Positions 44,854 to 57,690 are shown, counted from the first letter of the stretch. The stretch: DNA of 64,000 nucleotides from Krasilnikovozyma curviuscula (GCA_014825775.1 MVAQ01000047.1:47636-111635), one strand, 5' to 3'. Made by a program: numbers and translations. Notes: generated from the sequence alone by a model not told the origin.

Positions 44854-47538
44854 TCAAAGGTCACGAATAACTAAGCCATTGTTTTCAGTGTGAGAAATCT
44901 CAGCTCTCTTATCCTCTTTCTCAGTGTACGCTGGTAGCGTCGAAGGTCCCGCTCCCCCACCTTCTTCTACATCAATGCGCTTGGAACCGACCATTGCAAT
45001 ACCTAAACGTAGTGCTCAAAGTTTAGCCTCATCTGGGTGAAGTCAGTCGCTTGGAACGATCTCACCTTGTCTAAGGTCGTCCTCACGAGCTGTCGAGCTG
45101 ATTTCTGGAAGCTTGTTACCTGGAACGAACCAACCAGTATTTTTGAAGTAGTAATCCGTCTCTTCCAATGTCTTGCCCTTCATTTCGGGTATGATTGCCC
45201 ACACTTACGATCGCAAGAAGCGCCGATGTCAACAAACAATTCCTTGAATGCGATAAAAATCATAAAGCTATTACTCACTGGTTAGAGCGTTAGTAAATCC
45301 GCAGATCGCGAAGACCAAGTAATATTTCCATCCTATATTTCAGGTAGGTGCATTGAGGACCATTACCACAAAGATGATTCGAAGAAAATGCTTTAGTGAC
45401 GGACTAATCGAACAATACACTAACAATCTCCTTCTACCACCAGAAAAGACTTACCGATGTTGGCAAAGGCTACAGGTGAAACTTGTGCGATCATAAAGTT
45501 ACTGACCCAAGATGCCATCGAGGTCAGGGAAGTTGCTTTGGCTCGGATATTCGTATTCATGATTTCGACAGGCACAGCCCAGCTGAGAGGACCGATGGCT
45601 GCCTAAAACCCAGACAGAAACTTAGTTAGAGTTATAACCAGCTAATTTAGCTTTATATGAAAACTTACGGAGAAGAAAAAGTTGAAGATCCAAGTCATCG
45701 CAACGAAAGCTCCACCTGCAGCTTTGTTATTGGTGGTATCAGCTGGAAACTCCGCTTGGATCGCAGTACCAACGCAAAAAGTTGCTCCCGAGATAGCATT
45801 AGCGATAATCAGAGGTTTCCTTCGACCAGTCTTATCGATGAACCACACACAACAGAACTCGCCAATCAGAGCAATGACACTGTTCTGCATTGCGCCAAAT
45901 TCAAAACAACTCAGGAATCGCTTCTTGAATTCGGCCGGAGACTGGGAATGAGCTTACTATACTTTGTAACAACAACGTCATGCTAGCATCGAACCCGATT
46001 GAGGCAAAGATTTGCGGAGAATCTGCTCAATTCACATCTCGATCAGCACCAGCTTATGTGATGCATGGCAGGTCGAGGACTATGAGCACTCACAGTACTG
46101 AATGACAGAAACACCAGTCATTTGCACCGAAAACTGAAGAATCACACCAATGGCCAATCGTCTGAAATTAGATGGGATGAAGAAGATCTGGTGCCAGCCA
46201 TTCTGAGTCAAGACTTTCTCCTCTTCGATAGCTTCAATCAGTTCAGCCAGTTCCGTCTGAGCAGTTTAGTCAGCATAGTTTATCAGCACGCGGTGTAGGA
46301 GTGGTAGATAGCAGCGACTTAGACTTACCTTGACAAACAAGTCGTCTTCGTTTCCAGCGGCATGTAAACGAGCAAGACTTTTGCGAGCAGCCTCATACAT
46401 TCCAACTTTCACCAACCACCGAGGACTAGAAAGGATAAATGAGGTTCCAGTACTAGGGTTATCGTTTCTGAGTACTCACGATTCGGGGAAGAGGAAGATC
46501 ATTGCAGCGAGTGGCACCGCGGGAACAAGTTGCAATCCCAGAGCTGCCAACAGCGAGACAGGAGTGAATTGTAGATTCAAAGGGCCATATTCTGCTTGTG
46601 TTGCTTTACTTACGGAAACGCCATTGGAACTCGGTATCAGGACTAAACACGATTGGGATTTACGCTGAGCATGTCAAGAGTCAGAAAGATTGTTTTGAAC
46701 CAGAACCTACTAATTCTTGTAACATCCATAGCCTACAAAAGACGCAATGAAAGATCCAATACCCAAGAAGAATTGCTGGAGAGTCGTCAAGCGGCCTCGA
46801 ATACTATCACAGGGTTCGCCGTAAAGAATCAGCGAACCGGAGAATCGAGTGGGGAAGAGGAGCATGACACCTCAGAAGTATCACCGTCTCTGTTTCAAGC
46901 TCATCTCAACGTACCTCGGGTGCGCTATTTCTGCCTGGTAGACTGGAGCAACGAAGGAAAGGAACCCTGGAGAGCGTTTAGAAATTGACAGCAATGATGT
47001 CAACACCGGGAGGATGTATGCGCCAGATCGCATAGCTTTATCACTGACCGATTCCAAAACCCGCAAAGAATCTTCCCGCCAGAACTTCATTCCTCGATTG
47101 AGCCTATTTGTGTAAATCAAAGTAGGGGCAAGAATATCAATTGACAGGTTGTCTGTTGACTTGGTTCACGGTGTGTACTAACCCCAGTCTGCAAGGAACC
47201 ACCCATAAGGAAGAATAGAGCTCCGACAAGAATTGTAACTCTTCTTCCTAATCTATCAGCGGTTTCACTGGCTGCAATGCAAGAGCAGAATGCTCCCAAC
47301 AGCAGTGCGGAAGTAATGAATCCAAGAAAGGTCTCGCTTGGGTGACCTGTTGTTTCTAGAAATGTTTCTGATGGTAGAACTGAAGCAATGATTCCCAGGT
47401 CGTATCCATACAAAATAGAACCTAAGGCCTGCGTTACAACTTGGTCAACTATCGACGATCGCAGGTGAAAATACTAACTCCTCTACTCACAGCAAAGCAT
47501 CCACACAGAAAGGTATAGGTTTTGGGAGAGAGGGGCAT
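44854..47538 (-). CDS. MFS sugar transporter, copy B
   Basis: Inverted paralogue of the transporter at 38823-41451, with the same exon plan. It starts MPLSPKTYTFLCGCFA, then ALGSILYGYDLGIIASVLPS, ETADRLGRRVTILVGALFF, the PESPRWLV block (about 46450) and VDKTGRRKPLIIANA-type loop. It continues AIGPLSWAVPVEIMNTNIR, IPEMKGKTLEETDYYF, and a tail with a short polyglycine and LAYTEKEDK-like acidic end. The two proteins agree through most of the core and differ mainly in the N-terminus, loops and C-terminal tail. Substrate unknown. No frameshift or premature stop was found once introns are removed, so it looks functional. Confidence 0.88.
45083..45338 (-). repeat. Inverted-repeat arm B (transporter 3' part)
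   Basis: Reverse-complement match to 40951-41208 across two coding parts and the intron between them. The intron acceptor region also shows that the CAG found in copy A is CGG here, so the downstream AAG acceptor must be the functional one. Confidence 0.9.
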
Positions 47539-48609
47539 TTTCTATCAGCTAGAGTCCAATTTTCAAGGGCCTAAAGCTACGTTGTTGTTGCGAAGAGAAG
47601 CTGGTGGGTGGAACAGGCGCTACAAGCAAGCTTGAGAGGCCACTTCGATGTGAAAAGATCTTCGTCCACACTGTGTTTCCCCATGGAGTATCATGGTGAG
47701 GATGAAGAGACGTAAAAGATGTGCAAAGTGGTGCTCCGACGTCATCAACAACAATCGATGAGAAAGAAAACAAATTGGCGACGGTGGTAGAGTCGAATGT
47801 CCGAGATACTGCCGCCAGGTCGTTCCGACGTAGGATAGAAGTCATCGTCGCAGTGGGAGGAAAGAGATTATTCAAAAGGGTTCTATAAACAAGAGGTTTC
47901 AAGTACCCTATTAAAATCACTTCAGGGTTAATTTAGAATAATAATAATAATAGTAATAATAATAATAATAAACCTCGGCGGCATCTAGCTCGACATCGTC
48001 TCGGTGCTCGAAAGTACATAGAGGAGCAAACGGTCCAGGAGAGTGAGGGGAAATATGAATAATAAAAAGATGCGGATCTTGCTAAGCCTGCTTCTTCTCC
48101 GTCTCCTGATAGAGTATCAGAGCTGCCATTCCGCGCAACTATTCCGAGCGGATCTCATTCTCTCCCCTAGTAATAATCTGCCACTTGACCGATCAACTCT
48201 TGCTCTTTCGAATAACAGATACTACTCAGCTCTGTTCAGTTTTTTCTGAAAGCCTTAGAGGGCAAAGAAAGAAGGTGTTGTGATGTGCATCGACACTCAC
48301 AAGGGCAACCCCTCGAACTTGCTTCCGCACGCGACATCGCGGAACAGTTAATTCTGGTGTTCACACTCTATTAAACAACCATTGCCTCAGCACTGGAACC
48401 GAGATACTTATCGTGCTCCCTCTAGCTCCCTTTCAGTAATATTGAAGAGATGAGATCTGTTTCAAAAAGCGGAAAGCGAAAACGTAAACAAACCTCCGGC
48501 GGAATCACTTTCGCATTTGGGTACAAATAGTCAATCCTTTTCTTCCCATACGCAGTCAACAAGACCCTTTTTCTCTAACTTTATTGGCAGCTCCCTCCCC
48601 GTCTTGAGG
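47539..48609. other. Divergent intergenic region with microsatellite
   Basis: About 1.07 kb between the starts of transporter B and the serine-rich protein. It includes an AAT microsatellite (about 47936-47973) and a minus-strand 123-codon frame at 47549-47920 with no motif. Likely holds two separate promoters. Confidence 0.5.
47936..47973. repeat. AAT trinucleotide microsatellite
   Basis: About a dozen AAT/ATA units with a single interruption (TAG). It lies in the transporter B upstream region and is probably length-polymorphic. Confidence 0.9.
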
Positions 48610-49848
48610 ATGTCCAACACAGAAGCACGACGGATTGCTCGTCCTAAGAGCCAGGAGAGACAGGTGATGGACACGAAGCATGAGCACTTCCTCTCAGAAG
48701 TGAGCTGAATTTCTCTAATGAAAACCTCACTTTGATTCTTCTGGCTCACTATATTTGATTCCCTTTCTATTAGTTGCCTCGTCGTCAAAGCTCTTATAAT
48801 TATCCCTCTCCATACCTTAGATCAGCTTTTGACCAGCGCAGACTCTCAACCCCCATCTCACTGGTAGCCTCACTAGATCCAGAGCAAAAAAGATCTTCTG
48901 TATACATATCTTCCGACAAGAGAGAATCTTTTTATGGGCCCATCACCCGACACAGCCCTCCCTCCGTTTCTTCAGCGTCCCTTCCTTCCACTCCATTGAA
49001 TATTATCCTCACACGCAATGTGTCAACTGCTGATGCAACAGAAGTTGGGCCTACATTATCTACTCCTAAACAATCTCCTACAGTAACAAAGCATCCTACG
49101 GGCATTCCCAAGTTTACACTCTCAAAAGCTTGGAGGAAGTCAAAGCAACCATCTCCAGCCCTTCCAGAGGAGGACTTTGTGGTAATTGCTCCCCGCAAAC
49201 CCTCAACCCTCCCATTGCTGGAAATTGTTTCTGCTTCTCTGTCGTCTGGTGGATCGAGGGACGAAAGCGAGAAACGGATGATCAAGGATGACGAAAAGTC
49301 GCGTCCAGGTTCGTTTGTTTTGATTTTTGCCACTCGCAATGAGCTGCCTGCTGAACACTTTCCTTATATGCCCACAAACTTCATTTTCCAAATAAATCTA
49401 AGAAGTATCAGCGTTTGTTGAACCTTCAACTGCACCTTCTTTTGTGGCCCATCATCTACCCTCAAAATCAAGGACTTCGCAAGGGATCCTGCGTCGATAC
49501 TCCGACGACTCCACAACATCTACAGATTCATCTGTCTCTACCACTACGTCGTCTTTGTTTCTTGCACCATCTCTAGATAAGTCTAGACGAAACCGCACTG
49601 ATTCTCCACCTTCATATCCAGCGTCTTCAGCAGCTGACACGTCGGGCTACACACCACATGGTGGCTTAAATCCCAAAGGAAAGGGGAATACTCTCGAAGA
49701 AAATTTTCTTGTTCTCAAGCAAAAAGTAGAGTTTGGAGAAGTTGAGAGGGAACTCTTGCTATCTGCGCTGATCGAAGCTCGCTCCAGAATCAGAGAATTA
49801 GAGAAGGTGGTGAAGGAAGCCCAAGCGGCGAGAAGAAGTTGGGTGTGA
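48610..49848 (+). CDS. Hypothetical serine-rich protein with C-terminal coiled coil
   Basis: I do not recognise a family. Three exons fit. The first encodes MSNTEARRIARPKSQERQ and ends LSE at a GTGAGC donor. The second begins LPRRQSSYNYPSPYLRS. The third is joined at about 49412 (RPEVSAFVEPSTAPSFV). Most of the protein is Ser/Thr/Pro-rich and probably disordered (SPPSVSSASLPSTPLN; TSTDSSVSTTTSSLFL). The end is an acidic-basic coiled coil (FGEVERELLLSALIEARSRI and ELEKVVKEAQAARRSWV). There are no membrane segments. A cytoskeletal or polarity-scaffold role is possible but only a guess from this architecture. The second intron uses a GTTCGT donor, less usual than the other donors here. Confidence 0.7.
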
Positions 49849-50242
49849 AGTATCTTAAGCTATCATGGCTTTTGGAAAAAGAGTGGTAAGTAAATACCTT
49901 ATGATCGTAGAGAGTATGCTTGGCGTGAAACTCACAAAGTTATATTCTCTCTTCCTCGCTACCTAATGCATTTCTTTTCAAAAATAGCTTATAAGTGACT
50001 TTGAGAGAGGGGTGGTTGTAGCATTTGAGATAGATTGAGACACTCTTGTCATTTCTTGGATAACACACCACGGGCGGCAAGCTCTTAGTCTAGCATGACA
50101 CACCTTTTCCTAGCAAAAGCAACTGCTGAAGTAGACGTGACAAAAATCCATGAACAATACACCAATAGCATACAAACGTTCCTACCATCCTGAACTTCTC
50201 GTTGTCAAATCCGTCACAATCCGTCAGGCCGCGCTGAACATC
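49849..50242. other. Convergent intergenic region
   Basis: About 390 bases between the stop of the serine-rich gene and the stop of SPT5. No gene or repeat is seen; presumably two 3' ends. Confidence 0.4.
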
Positions 50243-53200
50243 TCAGATTTCAACCATCCTGCAAAGTCGACTGGCCGCTACAATCTCTCTACTTCCATCC
50301 TCCAGCTGAATCTGCCAATCTTCATCGTTAAGGTACAGAGTCCTAGCACCCTTTCCTTTGTTTGGACCATCAATGACAGTGATCTTTTGATTCTCGGCAT
50401 CAGGCTGAATAGGTCGTAGGAATTCTGATGGAACGTTTGTTGTCTGGCCTCGGATCGAGACGGAAGGTAATGCGCCAGGGGCAGCGCTACGTAATTCACC
50501 TGTGCTGGAGTCGAACTTGCCGCTGCTGAACGAATGACCGTTTGAAGATGGAGAGATTTTGACGTAGAGGTTTGATAGGCCCTTGCACCAATCGGGAGCC
50601 AAGCCTACATTGAACAACATGTTAGCACAGACTGATTAAAAACGGGAATATAGCTATAGCAATTACCCTTTGACTGATTGAATGAAGAGCCGTATGTTGC
50701 CATCGAAGCACCTGGAGTTGCCCCTGGGGTAGCACCTGGAGTTGCTCCAGGAGTAGCACCATAAGGATCTCTGGAAGTCCCTGGGCCAGGTGTCGGACCC
50801 CATCCAGGAGTTGGACCAGGAGTTGGTCCAGCAAAGCCGCCAGGTGTCGGTGCAGAATATGCTCCTCCTGGGGTAGGAGCTGAGTAGGTAGCACCAGGAG
50901 TAGGGGCTGAGTAAGCACCAGGAGTTGGGGCACTTCCAGAAAACCCAGGAGTGGCCGAATAGCTGGCACCTGGGGTCGCTGAAGTTGAAGGGCCAGGAGT
51001 GGGCGCGCCGTTGTAGTCGTTCGCAGCGAAGGGTGTGGGAGCGTTGTTCTAACAAAAAATATAACAGAACAAGAGGTGAATGTTAGAAGGCAGCAAAAAC
51101 AGGACCGCAGACGAAGAGCTTACGGTGCTTCCAGAACTATTCCAACCGCTATCAACCATGGAGGGATTATCTTTGAAGGAGCCAGCACCTCCAGGTGTCG
51201 CGCCTCCCCATCCAGACGACCCAGCTCCAGCAGGTGTACGCCCTCCAGTAAAACCAGCACCGGCTGGAGTCCTCGAATTCCAACCGGCTCCTCCAGGAGT
51301 AGCACCACCTGAAGTCCAAGCGGGTGTTCGACCTCCAGCACTGTGAGGAGTTCGAGCGTTCCATCCACCAGGAGTTGCGCCTGGAATCCAAAAGATAGAC
51401 GTCATTCTCAGTCTCTGAGGTGAGAGGGTAAAAAGAAAGACTTACCACCGTAAGCAGGAGTACGGCCACCAGCGTAAGCAGGCGTTCTTCCACCAGCGTA
51501 AGGGTTAGGCGTTGCACCACCCAGAGCGCCTCCCTGTTGGAAGCCAGGCGATGGCCTTGGAGCATATGGATTTCCTGCTGCTGCAGGGTTAGCTGCCGCG
51601 TAAGGATTTACTGGAGGAGCCATGCCTTCACGCTGGCCGAGGGGACGAATGGATGAAGGTGGTCCCATGAAGCCACCAGTCGGCAGTTCATCAACCTTTC
51701 CAGTGATCGGACTAAAATGAGAGAAAGAGCAGCGAGCAGCTTGCATTAGCAAGGTCTCCGAATAATCAGCAGCATTACTCACTCTTTGCGCTTCAGAGAC
51801 GTCTTGGCAATCTTGATAGCTTTATTGCCAGACTGCAACTCCACCCTACACATGTCTCCATCAACCTCCCTGATTGTTCCGATGAGAGATTTGTTCATGC
51901 CCTTCACCACAACAACAAAAGTTCCAATGAGATGATCTCTTGGACCTCTACCACCAACACGGCCGACAGCCGCAGGCGCTGGCGTTGGCATGATGTTGGC
52001 AATGGAAGGGTTGAGTTTACTGAAGTCTGTGCTTGAGCGAGCTTGTTTGAACTCTTTTGTTTCCAATTGACGAGCACGAAGCACAAAGGCTCCGGCATTC
52101 TCCGAGAAATCTCGATTGTATAGGAAGACGAACATTTGTCGATGAACGTGGAGAACTGTTCCAGACCGGCCCTGAAGAAATAGATCAGGTGTTAGGGGCG
52201 GCAAACTTGTGCAAAGCAGAGTAAATAATCAAAAACTTACCTGTCCTTCTTTCTCCTGTACCGAGTCTCCAGCTCTGACCTCATGACCATCAGCATCAAC
52301 AGCGACAGCGGTCTTGGAGTCCTTGACCTTCGTTATTTGATGTTGCTGCACTGTTCTGACCGACCCATTCTGATCCAAAACCTGGAAGGAATCTCTCTCC
52401 GTTCGAATTATGACACCAAAAGTTTGAGAGCTGTGGAATAAGGATGCAGGTGTAAGCATTTGAGGGAAGGCTGAAGAGGTCACAGAAGCGGACCTACTCG
52501 AGAGTGACCAAGTTATGAATTTCGTAATCACCAATCTTACTCGCACCAGTACCAACTTCAGATGCAACACGAATGTCCTTGGAGAATACTGTGACCTAAG
52601 ACCGGGAAAATGTCAGTGAATTGGGGCTTTTGTTCTATCGCTTGATGGCATCACTTACCTCTGTCATTGAGAGATCGGATAAGAAGGTGACGACATTGTC
52701 GTCAACCGCAACGACAAGACCAGAATCATCGATGTTCTTTCCAGCGAGCACTTTGACATGGTCTCCTGAGCTGAAACTTTTTCTGACATTTCGAGCGGGA
52801 ATCGTTACGCTGCGAAGGTTGTCATCGAACTGAATCTTGACCAAAACTGTTTCCCCAGAAATGGATTCCACCAATCCCTTCATCCCGCTTTGTTCACCTG
52901 CAAAAACTTCAACCACATCGCCTGGTTGAAGAGCAGTGACAGCTTGGCGTCTGGTAGCTTCCGCAATTGTACCGAGATCCTTGTTCGCGCCGTCTTCTCC
53001 AGAGAATCGAGTGATTTCCTCCAGTGTTGGAATTATATCCTCTGTAATAATCATGTTAACCTTGACGTCCTTCTCGATGAAGCCATCTCTGAAAGTATCG
53101 TTGGCGAAGACGTATGCGGAACCTCTTTTCGAAACTGACTTGTGACCGTGAACTCTGGTGATTTCGTCGACAGCGAAGAACTTTTGAGCTGGTCGTGCAG

Positions 53201-54644
53201 CAAGGGCGGCAGCTTGATTCTTGAAGATCTTCTTCCTCTTCTTTGCCTTCTCGGCTGCAGCTTGTGCCTCTTCATCCCCTTCAGCTGCACGTTGTCGAGC
53301 AGCCTGCCTCTCCCTGTCATCCTTGGGAGTCATGTCAATTCGAGGCACGAACTTCAGCCCAACTTCATCACCATTTTCCGTAATATCAAGAACAAGAGCT
53401 AAGTCTCCTTGATATTTTCCTCTTTTGATCCTAACCCATTGACCTGGAACGATGTCGGCAAACTTTGTCTTCATTTGAAGTAGAGCAGACATTTCTTGGA
53501 TGGGGACCAACATGACACCTTGACCCCCCTTCGCGTAGACACCAACAAGACCATGGATGGCTTCAAGAACATGTCCTTTGGATCGTGCTTCGACGTAGAT
53601 CATTCCGGGAAGAGAGCTTCGTTCAAAAGCTGCATAGATTTGCATTCCACGGTCACTCTCTTCTTGAGCAACAGATTTGGCCATTAAAGAGAAGATAACG
53701 TCTCTTTCTCTTCCAGCCTAGGAAGAGAGCAAAGATCCAAATGGAAAGATCAGTGTCAGTAAAGCGAGTTTAAGGACCATCTAAAAGGAACGTACCTTTA
53801 CTCTGACCTGCCACAAGTTGGCATCTTCTACTGAAGGCATCAACAACCTCTGAGGAACCACATCCATGTCACCTTCAAACTTCCTCGCAGCAGATCGACC
53901 GTATCGTTCTTTCAATCGTCGTGCTTCTTCCTCAGCTGAGATGTCGTCCATTCCTTTCTTCTGTCGATCTAGGGCTCGATTGTCGGCATCAATTCTTCGT
54001 CTGTGGATTTCATCATCGTCTCTGTCAATAAAACCATCAACTAGGAAGACAGAAATACAGGGCCAAGATAGCCAGTGAGTTGTTGAATTGCAAAGCAAGA
54101 AGTAAGGCTAGATACTGACTGTCTCTCGCAGCCTCATCGTCGTCCTCATCCAGATCCTCATCTTCATCATCGACTTCAGCTTCAATATCAATGAACCTAT
54201 TTCGCTTCTGCTTCTTTTTTGACTGAGAGGGTGAAGATTGTCGTACAAATATCGGGTTAGTTCACTGCAAGTCACCTGAGAAGAAATACTCACCCTCCTT
54301 CTTTCACCTCTCTCTTCGTCTTCATCTTCCTCATCTTCTTCATCCTCGTCTTCATCCTCGTCATCCTATGGGGTTGTAAAGGACAGAGCGGGGACATTAG
54401 AAACCAGAATCATCTTACGTTGTATTAGAGAGAGAAGAAAACTGACCTCTTCGTCGTCTTCAAGTCTGCTTCTTCTTGGTTCACGCTCCTCATCCTCATC
54501 CTCCTCTTCATCTTCATTGTCGTTGTCTCTCTCTTCGTCTTCTCCTTGTGGCTGCTCATCTTCTCGTTCTTCCTGTCGAGTCTCCTCATCGTCTTCAATT
54601 TTCGAAGGCAGCACAGGAGAGCCAGTATCCACGGGGGAACTCAT
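50243..54644 (-). CDS. SPT5: Transcription elongation factor Spt5
   Basis: The large subunit of DSIF (Spt4-Spt5), bound to elongating RNA polymerase II. The start [20 protein letters not shown] opens a very acidic N-terminus spread over several exons. The NGN domain includes [35 protein letters not shown] and [11 protein letters not shown] domains follow: [76 protein letters not shown] and [18 protein letters not shown]. The C-terminal region (about 51650-50690) is a repeat array of [14 protein letters not shown] and APTPG units, the substrate of Spt5 CTR kinases. A final KOW-like segment ([16 protein letters not shown]) ends in SRLCRMVEI. At least ten introns. Confidence 0.95.
50690..51660 (-). 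repeat. Spt5 C-terminal repeat (CTR) coding array
   Basis: Tandem coding repeats within SPT5. Upstream units are [22 protein letters not shown]. Downstream units are [13 protein letters not shown] and a run of four ATPG units. Each contains a Thr-Pro, the CTR phosphorylation site. Two introns cut the array. Confidence 0.85.
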
Positions 54645-54945
54645 GCTGAGCAAAGCACCTGTCTTTAGAGACCAGCAGTACCAGTTTCAAGCCTTGGCTG
54701 GTAGGAGACCAGAATGTTGGGGAGTTTGGGAGGAGTTTGGTCTGCAGTCCAACGTCGCTGAAAGCCAGCGCCTCAGCATACGACCTCAGCGACCAAATGG
54801 AGTGGCAAATGTGCAGGACAATAGAGCAGCTTTGCTATTGTCACATGTAGCGATTTTTATTTTAGGCTTATCTTGCAGCTGGATAGGTCAGGTCTGTATT
54901 ATGATAGAGAAGTATCCATCGACGAAAGGGATTGGCAACGCAGCG
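54645..54945. other. Spacer between SPT5 start and upstream gene's stop
   Basis: About 300 bases on the minus strand, presumed SPT5 promoter and leader. Nothing else is recognised. Confidence 0.4.
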
Positions 54946-57135
54946 CTACTTCCACAGGTTCCAAAAACTGATCCCGCCCTCCCACGAGTTCCAAACACTG
55001 ACATCCATCAACTCCCTCATCGCTTTCCATGTTTCCAACCCTGCGCTCTCCTGCCATCGATCCATCTGCTGCGTGCGACCCCTGCGCAGAATTAGCTCAT
55101 CTCCACCTGAAGCATCAGACTTCGTTGAAAAAAAGGGTGACGGAGATGAATAGCTTGAAAGATTGACTTCATGGTTGTCGAAGTAAGGTAATATCCTTCG
55201 CCGTAAAGAAGAGTTGAGGCGTGGTGATTTAGGACATGGTGGGTCAAATGTGAGAGGGAGAACTGAGGCGCCAATTGGAGTGCAGAAAATAACCTGTAGG
55301 GCAGAATGATAAAGAGTATGTCAGTATAAACTGTGTGATTGGGATGTATTTTGTTTCCACGAAAGAGCGCTTACCATATTCCTCAGCGACTCGCTATCTT
55401 GATCGACCTCCCCAAGAACATCATAGAAACCTCTACATTGTTCGAAGCTCAATTCTAAAGTCTTGATAACAGCTTTGAGTGCTCGAGACTGAAGGACCCC
55501 TGCGAAGTTGATCGAGACGATTCTAAGCAACGCGAAAACAGAGAACTGCTTCAGCATATTTCGCTTGAGCGAAACGAGCGCAAGCAGCAAACTCGCCCGT
55601 CAGGCTTCATCAACACCTTCAAATCTTCCCAGAACTCAAGAGTGAACAGTTCGCCGGGCACGCTCCCACCAGAAAACACATCGTGGTTAACCCAATCATA
55701 CCGACGGCCCGTCTGATTCCCAGACGCCACACTGGCGCTTTGGTCTTGAACCCATTGATTTGCATCTTGAATGAACACAGTTGAGGTAGCTGGGAGATAA
55801 AAGTATCGGACAGCAGCTTCGTAAACTTTTTGGTGGTATTCTATCGAACAGAACCTTGACTGAGTACAATGAGCGAGCCATTCTCAAAAAGAACGACTCT
55901 CACCGACAATATCAACATCTACACCACCAACAATCATTTCTCTGGCAGCAATTCCAACCCCCAAACCAATAACTAATGCTTTCTCCTGCCTCCCCTCAAT
56001 CTCAACCTCGCGAAGCACCCGACTCCCATATCTCACTCCTTCCTGCAGCACAAATGCAGAGAAGATGGAGTCACCAATGATCTCATCGTTCGTCCTTTCT
56101 CCTGATGTAGCGTAGGAGTCAATCCACCGCCCCCCAAGGAGGGAGTGATCCAGTCGCAAATAGCGGTAGTTTTCCGTTGGGTGGTTTGAGACAGTGATCA
56201 AAGGACCATCGTCACTAGATGTAACTGCTAAAACGGGGAGAATATTGTGGGGATTGGGTGATATTGATGGAAAGATAGTGGGCAATAGAACCAGGAAAAG
56301 AAGGAGAGAGAACTTGACATGTTTAGCTGCCGCGTTTGAGGGTGAATGTACAGACTTCACGAAAGATATGAACAGATGAAGAAGTGATAGGAGTTGAAGC
56401 TATGGGATGCGCGAAGATGATAACTATGAGTTCCAAGCACACTTCACGGATGGCCGAGTAAAGAAGGAACATCACACACCCATACAAAAGCTCTAGTTGA
56501 ACTGAGGCTGAGGCTGAAAGTATAAGTAGATACCCAGTAGTATATTGTGATAGCTACGATGATGCTGAGAGCGAAACGTAGCCAGTTCTTTCGGGGTTGA
56601 CCACCATTGGTGCTGTGCAACAGATCAGAGGTAGGATAGACTCCACAAGCCCTCTCCTGATTACAAAGAAGGAGAATATCTCAGCCAGTTTTTACTATTT
56701 ACAGCTTGTGAAACAGTATAAGCAAAAACTGACATTTGCCTGCCTCATTCTACACAGTCCAAGACCTCCGACTAGAAGCCAAGCTGTGAACACGCTCAAA
56801 TCTCTTCCCAACATACCACTCTGGCTTCCGACGAGCCTCACCCAGTGAGGAGACCAAGCTAATGCGAGAATAAGAGCCTCATCGACGAAACTTGACGTTG
56901 GCAACCAAGGAGAGACGAGGAAAGGAAGCGCATAGTAAGGTGGTATTGAAGAGAGACCAAACACCGGCGCAAGTGTCTTGGGTAACAATGTTGATGGCAA
57001 AGCGGAAACGAAGACCTCAATCAGCAGAAGGATTTGGAGAGGAAAGTTGACTGATTGTGTCGCCGTCAATTGTTTCATAATTTGAGGAGCAGAGTAGGAC
57101 TTAGATGGTTTTCGACGCTGAGATGGACCAGCCAT
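54946..57135 (-). CDS. Membrane-anchored spermidine-synthase-like protein
   Basis: A protein with an N-terminal multi-helix membrane part and a C-terminal spermidine-synthase-like Rossmann domain. It starts MAGPSQRRKPSKSYSAPQ. Hydrophobic segments are FPLQILLLIEVFVSALPSTL, YALPFLVSPWLP, VFTAWLLVGGLGLCRM, FALSIIVAITIYYWVSTYTF and KFSLLLFLVLLPTIFPSI. The SAM-type nucleotide motif is ALVIGLGVGIAAREMI with VDVDIVEYHQKVYEAAVRYF. The later motif is RYDWVNHDVFSGGSVPGELF, where the usual catalytic Asp of spermidine synthases is seen as D-V-F. The C-terminus ends MDVSVWNSWEGGISFWNLWK. The two halves read through an intron (AFVW|LQLLSLL), so they are one gene. Polyamine synthesis is not shown; related fused proteins are mostly uncharacterised. 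Confidence 0.78.
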
Positions 57136-57690
57136 TCAATCTGTATTCAATACAGGTGACAGAGCTATCCCAAGGGAATCGGTAATGAACAAAAAGTTGA
57201 GAATTTGCGGTTGTTGTAGTTCGCGCTGAGATGGGTTCAGTAATCTTATCTGCTGAGGAGGCGTTGAACAATTATTCCCTCTTTTCTTAGCTGGAGACAC
57301 CTTCCATGGACTCAAACGAGATATCTGATCAGTGAATCGTAGCTCATCACAAACACAACAAAGTTTTTGGTTGTTGTTTGAAACCTTACTGCTGCAGCTT
57401 ATCATGTGTATAGTCGCCCTCAGCAATCCGCCAGAGGTATTTGGCTTACACAGGTTTGGGAATCAACTTCTTGCCAAAAATAAAAATAAAAAAATATTCC
57501 GAAGAGGAAGACAACGCAGCGGGATATGAATGATGCGACCCCTCCCTGGCGAAGACGACAATGATATCTTGGTCCATCCATTATAAAAACCAAGTTATTA
57601 CCTATTTTTCAATATAGCAGAATAGTCAAGAAAAATACACAGCACTCCGACAGTTAAATTTCAACGCTTGATCTCATACACCTGCCTCGT
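57136..57690. other. Intergenic region without a recognised gene
   Basis: About 555 bases between two minus-strand genes. It holds AT-rich runs near 57478-57500. Short plus-strand frames show no motif. Presumed promoter of the downstream gene and 3' end of the vWA gene. Confidence 0.45.

Noticed and set aside
40951..45338. Inverted repeat as the ends of a transposon carrying SHMT
   Set aside because: The repeats lie inside transporter coding exons, there is no transposase or target-site duplication, and the enclosed gene is a housekeeping enzyme.
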